DNA from: Cystobacter ferrugineus
GTDB taxonomy: Bacteria > Myxococcota > Myxococcia > Myxococcales > Myxococcaceae
DNA: 64,000 nt
Assembly (NCBI RefSeq): GCF_001887355.1
Contig: NZ_MPIN01000005.1
Location: forward strand, 366,681-430,680
Direction: 5' to 3'
Shown here: one piece after another, positions 53,304 to 62,322 of the stretch
Position numbering within the stretch: the stretch's first letter is position 1
How the letters are laid out: each line of letters starts with the position of its first letter
Translations under genes and position numbers: made by a program
Notes under the pieces: generated by a model
What the model saw: the letters and a program-made list of their open reading frames with translations, nothing else
Databases searched by the model: none
Told to the model about the DNA's origin: nothing

Positions 53304-55504
53304 GTGCTCGAGCCAGTCACCCAGACATTCCCCGCGTCGACGCGCGCGACAAGGTTCGCGGCGCGACCCGGTATGCCTCTGACCATGTCATTCCCGGGCT
53401 CGCCCACGCGTGGCTCGCGGTGGCCACCATTGGCCGCGGCCGCCTCACGAGCCTCGACACGCAAGAGGCCCTCGCCGTTCCTGGCGTGCGCCGGGTCCTG
53501 ACCCATCTCGACACGGCGGGCATGCGGTCCGCCGGGTTCCTGATGAACGGCGGATACGGTGTCCAGGGCCTCCAGCCGCTGCTGGACACGGCGATCGCCC
53601 ATCGCGGACAACCCATTGCCCTGGTGGTGGCCGACACGCTCGAGGCGGCACGAGAGGGCGCGGCGCTCGTTCGCGCCACGTACGAACAGGAACCCATCAG
53701 CGTGACGCTGGATGCGCCCGGTGCGGAAATCCTCCCCCAGGCGGACTCTCCGCTCCCCAAGCCCGCCTACGCGGACAAGGTGGTGGGCGATGCGGATGGA
53801 GCACTGGCGGCGGCCGCGGTGCGTGTGGACGCGACCTTCCGGGGCCCGCCCCAGCACCAGAACCCCATGGAACTGTTGACCACCGTGGCGGAGTGGCTCG
53901 ACGGAACCCTCACGGTCTGTGAGCCGACGCAGAACGCCGAGGCGGTCCGGCACGGGCTGGCCAGGGTGTTTGGCTTGTCGCCAGACAAGATCAAGGTGTT
54001 CTCCCCCACGGTGGGCGGCGGCTTCGGTCAGAAGAACGCGCTGCAATCCCATACGGCGCTGGTCGCCCTGGCCGCGCGCGAGCTCGGCCGGTCGGTCAAG
54101 CTGGTGCTCACCCGGGGGCAGATCTACAACATCGCCAGCTTCCGCCCCGCCAGCCGCCACACGGTACGGTTGGGGGCGGAGGTGTCGGGCCGCATGGTGG
54201 CCGCCGTGCACGAAACCGACCACCAGACCTCGCGCCACGATCTCTTCCCCCTGTCCTACGCGGAGCTCACCTCACGCCTGTATGGCATCGCGAACTTCCG
54301 TGGCCATGAGCGATTGATCCGCAACGACATCCAGACACCGGGCTACGCGCGAGCCCCCTTCGAGCACATCGCCGCGTGTGCCTTCGAGACCGCCGTCGAC
54401 GAGCTGGCGTACGAGCTGGGGATGGACCCGGTCGCGTTGCGCATCGCCAACGACACGTCGGTGGACGCATTGACCGGCCGGCTGTTGTCGTCCCGGCACG
54501 TCGTGGAGTGCCTGAAGCGGGGCGCCGCGCGGTTCGGCTGGGAGACGCGAAGCCCCACGCCGGGTTCGATGACCCTGGCGGATGGCACACTCGTCGGGTG
54601 GGGTGTCGCCATCGGGGCCTACAAGGCGGCGACCGCGCCCGCCATCGCGCGGCTGCGCGTGACCGATGCGGGCGGAGTCCACGTGAGCGTCGGTGGACAC
54701 GAAATGGGCCAGGGGATCCGCACGGCCATCGCGGCCACCGTCGCGGCGGAACTCGGCGTCCCACCCGAGACGGTGAACGTCTCCGTCGGGAATACCGGGG
54801 GCATACCCCAGCACCTCACCGCGGGCTCATGGGGCACCGCCACGGTGCTGCCGACCGTGCACCAGGCTGCCTTGAACCTGATGAAGGAGCTGCAACTGCT
54901 CGGGGGGAACGGGCCCGCCGGCCGCACGCCCCAGCAGTTCCTGCGGGATGCCGGCAAGCCGTTCCTCGAGGTCGAGGCACGTCACCGTGCGCCCGGCCAG
55001 CCCGAGGCGATCTACGAGCGGTTGTCCCAGGGACTCCCCGCGGGCGCCGGCCCGGTCTATCCCGACTTCGTCTCCTTCAGCTACTGCGCCCACTTCGTCG
55101 AGGTGCGGATCGAGCCGCGCACCCGGCGGATCCGCGTGCCGCGTGTCGTGAGCGTGCTGGACTGTGGCCGGGTCATCAGCCCCCGCACGGCGCGCAGCCA
55201 GGTCTTCGGCGGCGTCATCTGGGGCATCGGCGCGGCGCTGCGCGAGGAGAGCGAGGTGGATCCCCGCTACGGGGGCTTCCTCAACGCCGACCTCGCGGAG
55301 TACGCCATCCCGGTCCACGCGGACATCGGCTCTCTCGAGGCGGAGTTCATCGACGAGCCGGACCCGCTCATCAACGAGCTGGGCGTCAAGGGGCTGGGCG
55401 AGGTGGTGATGGTCGGGGTGGCCCCGGCCCTCGTCAACGCCATCCACCACGCGACCGGGCGCCGCATCCGTCACCTGCCCATCCGTATCGAGGACGTGCT
55501 GTAA
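53300..55504 (+). CDS. paoC: Periplasmic aldehyde oxidoreductase, molybdenum subunit
   Basis: 734 residues from ATG 53300. Xanthine-oxidase-family molybdopterin subunit: SPTVGGGFGQKNALQSHTAL, RNDIQTPGYARAPFEHIAAC, GGHEMGQGIRTAIAATVAAE and catalytic Glu in ELGVKGLGEVVMVG near the C-terminus. Oxidises aldehydes (E. coli relative prefers aromatic aldehydes) using molybdopterin-cytosine dinucleotide. No PaoD-type maturation chaperone is adjacent; it must be elsewhere. Followed 68 bases later by an exported glycoamidase gene that seems to be a separate unit. Confidence 0.92.
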
Positions 55505-55572
55505 GTGAGTCATTGCCCCCGGCGTGCATGAGTCCTACTCTCCAGGCTTTCCTTGCCTACCTGGAGAACTCC

Positions 55573-57201
55573 ATGAATCGTCTCCCCGCGCTCCTCACGG
55601 CGACGGGCCTCGTGCTCGGGGCAATATCCCCCGCCCGGGCCGCCGAGCCGCCCCCCGAGTACGGCACCGATTGGGATGACCCGCGCACCGCCGTTCCCGC
55701 GGTGGAGAAGCCGGCGACGGCCTCGTGCACGGTGAAGATCGTCGACGAGAAGTTCGACGACTTCACCCCCTACACCAGCACCTTCACCCCGCCCGCGGAC
55801 TGCCCCGGACCCTGGAACAAGGTGGTGCTGCGCATGGAAGGCAAGGTCCAGGGCGTCCAGTACGATCGGCTCGGGCACCTGGAGGTGGGCGGGGTCACGA
55901 TCTTCAAGACGTCCACGCCCGAGCCCTCCCGGGAGGGCATCACCTGGTCGGTGGAGAAGGACGTCACCGCCTATGCCCCGCTGCTCTCCCGGCCCCAGCC
56001 CGTCTGGATGCTGATTGGCAACGTGGTCAACGAGACCTACACCGGCGTGCTGGACGTGCAGGTGTACCTGACCTTCTACCAGGCGAAGGGCCGCTACGAG
56101 CCAGCCGACACCGCGAGCGACGTGCTGCCCCTGGCCAACCCGCGCCGCGAGGGCAGCGCGCTCGTGGGAGAGGTGACGGTGCCCGCCAACACAGAGCGGC
56201 TCGTCGCCGAGGTGTACGCGACCGGCTCGGGTGGAGGCTGCGAGGAGTTCTGGTACTTCACCGTGCCCACCGTGGTGCCCTACTCCTGCCCCGCCGACTC
56301 GGGCCCGTACCGCGAGGTGCAGATCGAGGTGGATGGCAAGGTGGCCGGTATCGCCATGCCCTTCCCGCATGTCTACACGGGCGGCTGGTCCAACCCCTTC
56401 GTGTGGTACGTGCTGCCGGCGCCGCGCGCCTTCGACATCCGCCCCATCCGCTATGATCTCACCCCGTTCGTGGGAGGGCTGACCGACGGCCAGCCGCACC
56501 AGCTCGCGGTGCGGGTGCTGGGTGTTCCCGAGGGCCGCCCGGGCTGGGATCTGCCCACCCACGTGTTCGTCTGGCGCGACCCGCGAAGCAAGCGCGTCAC
56601 CGGCGAGCTGACCGAGCATTGGCTCGGCCCGCAGACCAACGACTCGACGCACGCGCTGGTGGATGGCTGGAATCAGGTGGACACGCGGGGCAGCCATCGC
56701 CTGCGCGTCTCCGGCTACCTGTGGACCTCGCATGGCCCGGTGGTGACGACCGTCGAGCAGTCGGTGTCCAACGAGAGCATGCACCGCTGGATGGGAGACC
56801 AGGAGAACCCGGATGCGCTCACCGCGACCTGGAACGACAGCAGCACCGTCACGGTCTTCGATCGCGGCCTCATCCCGACCGTGAGCCGGTCCGACAAGCG
56901 CTTCACGCTCGATGGGCGCATCAGCCTGTCGCCGGAGAACCGGCTCACCACGACCATCTCCCTGCACGACGAGGAAGACGCGCGCACCACCCGGTGGCCG
57001 CTCACGCTGGAGCACCGGAAGCTGAGCGACCTCTATACGGGTGAGGCCGCCTACAACTACGGCGTTCCGCGCGCGGAGCGCAACGCGGTGGGCACCTCCA
57101 CCCACCGCTACCGGCTGACCGGGGAGCGCGGCGCCTGCTACGACCGCTCCATCACCTCGCGCAACGGCTTCGTCACCGAGGACGTCCAGCACTGCGATTG
57201 A
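55573..57201 (+). CDS. Secreted PNGase-A-like glycoamidase
   Basis: 542 residues from ATG 55573 with GGAG upstream. Signal peptide MNRLPALLTATGLVLGAISP then ARA. The mature sequence matches the peptide-N4-(N-acetyl-beta-glucosaminyl)asparagine amidase A family as I know it: WNKVVLRMEGKVQGVQYDRL, HLEVGGVTIFKTSTPEPSRE, WSVEKDVTAYAPLL, and later EEFWYFTVPTVVPYSCPADS and FPHVYTGGWSNPFVWYVLPA. Such enzymes release N-glycans from glycoproteins, including plant and insect types. In a predatory or degradative myxobacterium it would attack foreign glycoproteins. Start and end complete; no adhesion module. Confidence 0.82.
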   Translation: MNRLPALLTATGLVLGAISPARAAEPPPEYGTDWDDPRTAVPAVEKPATASCTVKIVDEKFDDFTPYTSTFTPPADCPGPWNKVVLRMEGKVQGVQYDRLGHLEVGGVTIFKTSTPEPSREGITWSVEKDVTAYAPLLSRPQPVWMLIGNVVNETYTGVLDVQVYLTFYQAKGRYEPADTASDVLPLANPRREGSALVGEVTVPANTERLVAEVYATGSGGGCEEFWYFTVPTVVPYSCPADSGPYREVQIEVDGKVAGIAMPFPHVYTGGWSNPFVWYVLPAPRAFDIRPIRYDLTPFVGGLTDGQPHQLAVRVLGVPEGRPGWDLPTHVFVWRDPRSKRVTGELTEHWLGPQTNDSTHALVDGWNQVDTRGSHRLRVSGYLWTSHGPVVTTVEQSVSNESMHRWMGDQENPDALTATWNDSSTVTVFDRGLIPTVSRSDKRFTLDGRISLSPENRLTTTISLHDEEDARTTRWPLTLEHRKLSDLYTGEAAYNYGVPRAERNAVGTSTHRYRLTGERGACYDRSITSRNGFVTEDVQHCD

Positions 57202-57300
57202 CGGACGCGGAGCCTCAAGAGGGGGCCCATGCCTGGGAGGGCGTGGGCCCCCGAGCCTCTGGGAACACAAGGCGGGCAGCCGACGCGAAGGACGAGGTGA

Positions 57301-58230
57301 ATGGATCGTTTCGACGCGATGCGCGTCTTCACGCGCATCGTCGAGTTGGGCAGCTTCACGAAGGCGGCGACGGACTTGGGGTTGCCGCGCGCGACCGTCA
57401 CGCTCGCGGTGCAGCAACTGGAGGCGAGGCTCGGCGCCCGGCTGCTGCACCGCACGACGCGCGAGGTGAGCGCGACGCCCGAGGGACAGCTCTACTACCG
57501 GCGCTGTACGCGCGTCCTCGCGGAGGTGGAGGACGCGGAGGCGGAGCTGGCACAGGGCGCGGGCAAGCTACGGGGCAAGGTGCGGATCCACATGGTCGCG
57601 GGCATGGCGGCGCACGTCGTCATCCCGGCGCTGCCCGAGTTCCATGAGCGCTATCCGCGGATCGACGTGGAGGTCGGCACCGGGGACCGGGCCGTCGACC
57701 TCACACGGGAGGGAGTGGACTGCGCGTTGCGCGCCGGCGTCGTGGATACGCCACACCTGGTCGTGCGGCGGCTGGCACCGATGCCACAAGCCACCTGCGC
57801 GAGCACCCTCTACCTGGCCCGGAGGGGCGAGCCCCACTCCCTCGAGTCCCTGGACCGGCACTGGGCCGTCAACTACGTGCAGGCCACCACCGGCAAGCCC
57901 TACCCGCTGGACTTCGTCGTGCGCGGCGAGCTGAAGCAGGTGACGATGAACGGCGTCCTGACGGTGATGGACTCGGAGGCCTACGTCTCCGGGTGCCTGG
58001 CGCATTTCGGGCTCATCCAGGTGCCGGCCTATCGCCTCGAGACCCCCATGGCGGAGGGACGATTGCGCGAGGTACTCGCGAACACACGACCCCCGCCCCT
58101 GCCGCTCGCACTGGTGCACCCCTACCAGCGAAAAGTGCCTCCGCGCGTGCGGCTCTTCATGGATTGGATCGCCGCCCTCTGCTCGAAGCAGTTCGGTACG
58201 GCCGCGGAGGATGCGCCCGCCGAGGATTGA
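57301..58230 (+). CDS. LysR-family transcriptional regulator
   Basis: 309 residues from ATG 57301. N-terminal winged helix: MDRFDAMRVFTRIVELGSFT then KAATDLGLPRATVTLAVQQL and GARLLHRTTREV. The effector domain follows (VRIHMVAGMAAHVVIPALPE). No oppositely oriented partner gene is present, so its target is not obvious; the PNGase-like gene upstream and lipoprotein downstream are on the same strand. Similar to the large group of LysR regulators with quinone or aldehyde-responsive targets, so the paoABC operon is a conceivable target but unproven. Confidence 0.9.
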   Translation: MDRFDAMRVFTRIVELGSFTKAATDLGLPRATVTLAVQQLEARLGARLLHRTTREVSATPEGQLYYRRCTRVLAEVEDAEAELAQGAGKLRGKVRIHMVAGMAAHVVIPALPEFHERYPRIDVEVGTGDRAVDLTREGVDCALRAGVVDTPHLVVRRLAPMPQATCASTLYLARRGEPHSLESLDRHWAVNYVQATTGKPYPLDFVVRGELKQVTMNGVLTVMDSEAYVSGCLAHFGLIQVPAYRLETPMAEGRLREVLANTRPPPLPLALVHPYQRKVPPRVRLFMDWIAALCSKQFGTAAEDAPAED

Positions 58231-58316
58231 CGTGGATTGTTGACGAAACGTCACGTCGCGCATGCGCCGGATGGGCCACCGTCCGCCCCTTCGCCTCAGG
58301 GCGCGAGGGACATGAC

Positions 58317-60050
58317 ATGCGAGGATGGAAGGTTCCAGTCGGTGGTGCGTTGACGATGTTCTTGCTGGTGACCGCGGGGTGCGGCTCCGAGCGATTCGAC
58401 GAAAGCGGCGCGGAGGCGGAGTCCTCCTCCCTCTCCCAGGGACTGACGAGCACGGCGTTCCAGGACGGGGTGTCTCCGTCCTCGAGCTACGCGGGCACCC
58501 GCGACGCGATGATCGAGGAGGAAGACACCAATGCCAACCACGGCTCGGCCACCAGCCTCTCGGCGAGCGGTGACACGCCCGCCGGGAGCGGCAACGAGAA
58601 CTACATCCTGCTGCGCTGGGATGTCTCCAGCATCCCGGCGAATGCCACCATCCGCTCGGCCTCCATCGTCGTGACGGTGTCCGACAAGGCGGACCAGACC
58701 TACGACTTCTACGAGCTGACGCGCGACTGGACCGAGAGCCAGGTCACCTGGGAGCAGGCGGACTCCAGCCAGGAGTGGACATCGAATGGCGCGGATGGCG
58801 CGGGCGACCGGAACACCGTCTCGCTGGGCTCCATCCGGGCCTCCGCCACGGGGACGTACACCGTGACGCTGAATGCGCAAGGGCTCGAGGTGGTGCGCAA
58901 GTGGGTGGCCAACCCGTCGAGCAACCACGGTGTCATCGTCGCCAACAAGGACAATGACAACCGGCTGGAGATCCGCTCGAGCGAGTACTCGACCAAGAGC
59001 GCCCGCCCGAAGCTGACGGTGTCCTGGGAGGTGGCCAGCGGGGATGGAGGGACGGATGGAGGAGGCGGCTCCGACGGTGGCACGGACGGTGGGGCTCCGG
59101 TCGCGGGGACGTACAAGGGCACTTGCGATGGCTCGGGCGGGGTGTGGCTCGACTCCACCCACTTCCTGAACTTCAACGACGAGTCCCAGACCGCGCGCAT
59201 CTTCGCCCAGGGCTCGGGCGCCACCGCGGTCCAGAGCAAGGAGTTGAGCAGCGCGTTGGGCCTCTCGTCCTCGGACGAGGCGGACTTCGAGGACGCCGCG
59301 CGCGTGGGCAACCGCGTCTACGTGACCACCTCCCATGCCCGGAACAAGGACGGAGAACTCGAGACGTCGCGCTACAAGTTCTTCGCCCTCGACGTCTCGG
59401 GCACGGCGCCCACCGCCTCGCTGCAGGTCGCGGGAACCTCGTCGAACCTGCTGCGGGACATGCTGGAGGCATCCAACTGGACCGTCCCCAACACCTCGGT
59501 CATCTCGCTGCTGAAGGAGCGCTCGCGGCTGTCGGAGGGCACGGTGCCAGAGCTCGCGCCGAAGTTGAATGGCACCAACATCGAGGGGCTGGCGGCACTT
59601 CCCTCGGGAGAGCTGGTGGTGGGCTTCCGCAACCCGCGTTCCGGCTCGAACGCGGTGATGGTCACGCTGACCAATCCCAGCGCGGTGGTGGCGGGTGCCA
59701 CGGCCCGGTTCGGTCAGGCCCTCCTCGTGAACCTGGGAGGCCAGGGCATCCGGGGCATGGCGTGGTCCGAGGCCCATCAGGCGATGCTGCTGCTCAGCGG
59801 GCCCTCTGACGAGAGCAACGGGCCCTTCGCGCTCTGGCGGTGGAGCGGCATCGCGGGCAGTGCTCCGGTGAAGGTGATGGACCTGAGCGCGCCCTCGGAC
59901 TCCGCTCCGGAAACGGTGATTCCGTCCCCTGCCAGCAAGGACGTGCGCATCGTGTTCGACATGGGCTCGCATCTGATTGGCGGGAAGGCCTGCAAGGACA
60001 CGTCCTCCTCCACCCAGTCGTTCAGCGATCTGATCGTTCATCTGAACTGA
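58317..60050 (+). CDS. Surface lipoprotein: DNRLRE domain plus DUF3616
   Basis: 577 residues from ATG 58317 (MRGWKVPVGGALTMFLLVTA then Gly-Cys). Lipobox LLVTAGC. Residues about 45-230 form a DNRLRE-type beta domain (AMIEEEDTNANHGSATSLSA, ENYILLRWDVSSIPANATIR, ADQTYDFYELTRDWTESQVT, DNDNRLEIRSSEYSTKSARP). A Gly/Asp linker (about 245-260) leads to a DUF3616-like part with GLAALPSGELVVGFRNPRSG and ARVGNRVYVTTSHARN. Domains of this kind occur in secreted surface proteins; carbohydrate or protein binding is possible. Function unknown. Confidence 0.75.
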   Translation: MRGWKVPVGGALTMFLLVTAGCGSERFDESGAEAESSSLSQGLTSTAFQDGVSPSSSYAGTRDAMIEEEDTNANHGSATSLSASGDTPAGSGNENYILLRWDVSSIPANATIRSASIVVTVSDKADQTYDFYELTRDWTESQVTWEQADSSQEWTSNGADGAGDRNTVSLGSIRASATGTYTVTLNAQGLEVVRKWVANPSSNHGVIVANKDNDNRLEIRSSEYSTKSARPKLTVSWEVASGDGGTDGGGGSDGGTDGGAPVAGTYKGTCDGSGGVWLDSTHFLNFNDESQTARIFAQGSGATAVQSKELSSALGLSSSDEADFEDAARVGNRVYVTTSHARNKDGELETSRYKFFALDVSGTAPTASLQVAGTSSNLLRDMLEASNWTVPNTSVISLLKERSRLSEGTVPELAPKLNGTNIEGLAALPSGELVVGFRNPRSGSNAVMVTLTNPSAVVAGATARFGQALLVNLGGQGIRGMAWSEAHQAMLLLSGPSDESNGPFALWRWSGIAGSAPVKVMDLSAPSDSAPETVIPSPASKDVRIVFDMGSHLIGGKACKDTSSSTQSFSDLIVHLN

Positions 60051-60072
60051 ACGCGCGCCTCTGGAGTAGGCG

Positions 60073-60219
60073 GCCCAGGAGATGGGTGGCTCCTCGACAG
60101 CCCACGACGAAGGGCTCGGACGCGGAGCCACGTTCACCCTGGAGTTCCCTACCAACCCGGAGGATACGGGCACCAGGGTGCGAGCCTATTCCTCCTGCTG
60201 GAGGGCGGAGGAGTGTTGA
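60073..60219 (+). pseudogene. 3' stub of a histidine kinase gene
   Basis: In the 327-base gap after the lipoprotein gene, one frame reads MGGSSTAHDEGLGRGATFTL then EFPTNPEDTGTRVRAYSSCW to a TGA at 60217-60219. GLGRGATFTLEFP is the last strand of a histidine-kinase ATPase domain. An in-frame TAG at 60067 precedes it and no kinase body is present, so it is a leftover of a deleted gene. The rest of the gap has nothing I recognise apart from the ribosome-binding region of the next small gene. Confidence 0.55.
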
Positions 60220-60377
60220 GCCCACGCGTCTGGCCGCTCGTGCCCGCTGGGCTCATGTGGTTTTCGAGACATTGATGGCATGGATTGACTCGCACTTCTG
60301 GCATGGGTAGTGAGGCACTGCCTGGGTGTCCATACTCGCCAACGAACCTCGATGTCTCAACTCCACGGGAGACACAC

Positions 60378-60497
60378 ATGGCGAAGCAATTCATTACCCA
60401 GGCCAATCCAATCGATCTTCCCAATGATGAACGGAGGCGGAGCACCCTGAATCCGCGGTGGACGATCAACCTCACGGGCTTCACCCCTCCGGTGTGA
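60378..60497 (+). CDS. 39-residue peptide gene (unknown; possible precursor peptide)
   Basis: ATG 60378 has GGGAGA eight bases before it and the frame ends at TGA 60495-60497, 31 bases before the heme lipoprotein gene. Text: MAKQFITQANPIDLPNDERR then RSTLNPRWTINLTGFTPPV. No signal peptide or membrane segment; hydrophilic front, Trp/Phe/Pro-rich end. Likely the first gene of a transcript with the heme lipoprotein. A regulatory leader peptide, a subunit or a precursor of a modified peptide are all possible. I do not recognise a family. Confidence 0.5.
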   Translation: MAKQFITQANPIDLPNDERRRSTLNPRWTINLTGFTPPV

Positions 60498-60528
60498 ACG
60501 TTGCCGCTGGCCAGGAAGGAACACTCTC

Positions 60529-62136
60529 ATGTCCTCACTTCCCGTTACGCTCGGGCGACTGGTGCTCCCGGGGCTCCTCGCGCTCGGAGCTTGCGTCAAC
60601 CGTCCCACCAACCAGGAAAAACCGGCGGGCACCGAGTCCAAGAAGGGGCCTCCGGTGGCCAAGGCTCCCTCGATCACGGCCGGTACCCGCGCCCCGTGGT
60701 TTTCGTGCAGCGACACCCAGAACATCCATTTCGGCTCCGTCATCCCGCCAGATATGAGCCGTGTCACCAGCCAGCTCGACGCGAACTGCTTCGCCTGGGC
60801 GGAGTTCATCTCCCTGAACTGGCCGGCCGCCGCCGGAACGACGGACGCCTTCTTCGGCTCTCCCGGCGATCTCGGAACGGTCCAATGGCAGACGTTCATG
60901 AGCAAGCAGCAGCTCTTCCCACCGGAGGGGGGGACGCCCCCTCCATGGGGCACACCGCCGAGCATCTCGGAGGACTGTCTGGCCGAGGCGAACGTCAGCT
61001 CCAATCAGGCCAGATCCATGCTGGCGCTGAACGTGGTCTCCAAGTTCGAAACCCAGTTCACCTCGGGGAGCGGCAATCAGGCGTTCCCGCTCGATCTTCC
61101 CTCGTGGCTGGGGGCCGCCCATGGCACCAACGTCTGGTACGACGTCCGGATCAGCCAGCCAGAATACTCGTACATCGTGGGCGCGGGGCTCTACAACGCG
61201 GCCAACCAACAAGCCCTGGTGGACGGGGGCACGGGTAGCCCCGTGGTGAACCCGATGGGCTCCTGGCAGTCGAATACGATAGGTGCTCTCGAGCTGAAGG
61301 CGGCGTGGATGGAGGTGCCCAATCCCCAGGACAGCCGGTGGAATGCGTACAAGCTTTCCCCCGCGGTGGTGGTGGAGCCGACGACCCAGAAGTGCCGGGC
61401 CACCACGGTGGCATTGGTTGGCTTTCACATCGTCCACAAGACGGTCACCCAGCCCACCTGGGTATGGGCGACCTTCGAACATGTGAACAACGCGCCCGAT
61501 CACGGCGCGGACCCCGGGACGACGAGCTGGAACTTCTACGATCCCCAATGCAAACCGCGGACGATCGAATTGGACAAGTCCTGCTCGGTGGATGGTGGCA
61601 CCTCGGTCACGGTGGACTGCACACCGAACGTGCCACCCCCCTACTGGCTCGGCGAGGGTTGCCCCGCTCCCGTCCCCATCCAGGTGACCCGGCTGACCCC
61701 CATCGATCCGGTCGCGCGGGCCGCCAACCAGATCGCCCAGGCCGCGATCGCCCGGAACTACCCGGACTCCGTCTGGAAGAACTACGTGCTGGTGAACACG
61801 CTCTGGTCCAGGGCGCCCAGTCCGGATCCCACGACGCCCGTCAAGACCCCGCTGCCCTTCGCCGGTGCGACTCCGCCCCTCGACGTCCCCATCGCCAACA
61901 CGACGATGGAGACGTACATCCAGACGGGCTCGCCGGACGAGGCGAGCAACTGCATCAATTGTCACAAGAACGCGAGTATCGCCGGGGACTCGGGGTGGGC
62001 TTCCGACTTCAGCTTCCTCTTCGGACTGGCGAGCGCGCCGCCACCACCCGGCAAGCCGCTGAAGCTCAGGAGCCTCGTGCCAGGCAAACCGCCGAAGGTG
62101 GTGTACCCACCGACGATGCGGCGGATCCTCCGCTGA
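60529..62136 (+). CDS. Exported monoheme cytochrome c-type lipoprotein
   Basis: 535 residues from ATG 60529 with AAGGA upstream. Lipoprotein signal MSSLPVTLGRLVLPGLLALG then Ala-Cys. A long region (about 60-460) with DANCFAWAEFISLNWPAAAG, GALELKAAWMEV and LVGFHIVHKTVTQPTWVWAT is followed by one heme motif CINCHKN near residue 485 and SDFSFLFGLA. The same order of features occurs in uncharacterised cytochrome-like proteins of proteobacteria, as I recall. Probably an envelope redox protein or oxidase subunit. Preceded by the 39-residue gene and followed by a P450 after 186 bases. Confidence 0.75.
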   Translation: MSSLPVTLGRLVLPGLLALGACVNRPTNQEKPAGTESKKGPPVAKAPSITAGTRAPWFSCSDTQNIHFGSVIPPDMSRVTSQLDANCFAWAEFISLNWPAAAGTTDAFFGSPGDLGTVQWQTFMSKQQLFPPEGGTPPPWGTPPSISEDCLAEANVSSNQARSMLALNVVSKFETQFTSGSGNQAFPLDLPSWLGAAHGTNVWYDVRISQPEYSYIVGAGLYNAANQQALVDGGTGSPVVNPMGSWQSNTIGALELKAAWMEVPNPQDSRWNAYKLSPAVVVEPTTQKCRATTVALVGFHIVHKTVTQPTWVWATFEHVNNAPDHGADPGTTSWNFYDPQCKPRTIELDKSCSVDGGTSVTVDCTPNVPPPYWLGEGCPAPVPIQVTRLTPIDPVARAANQIAQAAIARNYPDSVWKNYVLVNTLWSRAPSPDPTTPVKTPLPFAGATPPLDVPIANTTMETYIQTGSPDEASNCINCHKNASIAGDSGWASDFSFLFGLASAPPPPGKPLKLRSLVPGKPPKVVYPPTMRRILR

Positions 62137-62322
62137 GTGCCAGGAAGAGGCTGGGGGAATGCGACGCTCGGTCCCGGCTGGCTGCTTGCGATGAACGCCA
62201 TGGCGCGGGCAATCGAGGAAGAGGTCAAGGCGCGGCCCGACTTCGCCCAGGCTTGGGCGGTCGAGGTCATGCTAAGCCACTGGCGAGCGCGACCTCCTCT
62301 TCCACCGCGCTCAGGGAGCCCC
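62137..62322. other. Gap between heme lipoprotein and P450 genes
   Basis: 186 bases. An open frame in the P450 frame (ATG 62191, MNAMARAIEEEVKARPDFAQ then AWAVEVMLSHW) is helical and could be the stub of another gene, but I cannot name it. A ribosome-binding site (GGGAG) for the P450 lies at the right edge. Confidence 0.35.

Noticed and set aside
59040-59105. Short Gly/Asp-coding repeat (GGTDGG type) as a CRISPR or VNTR
   Set aside because: It is an in-frame flexible linker inside the DNRLRE/DUF3616 lipoprotein, with no spacer pattern.
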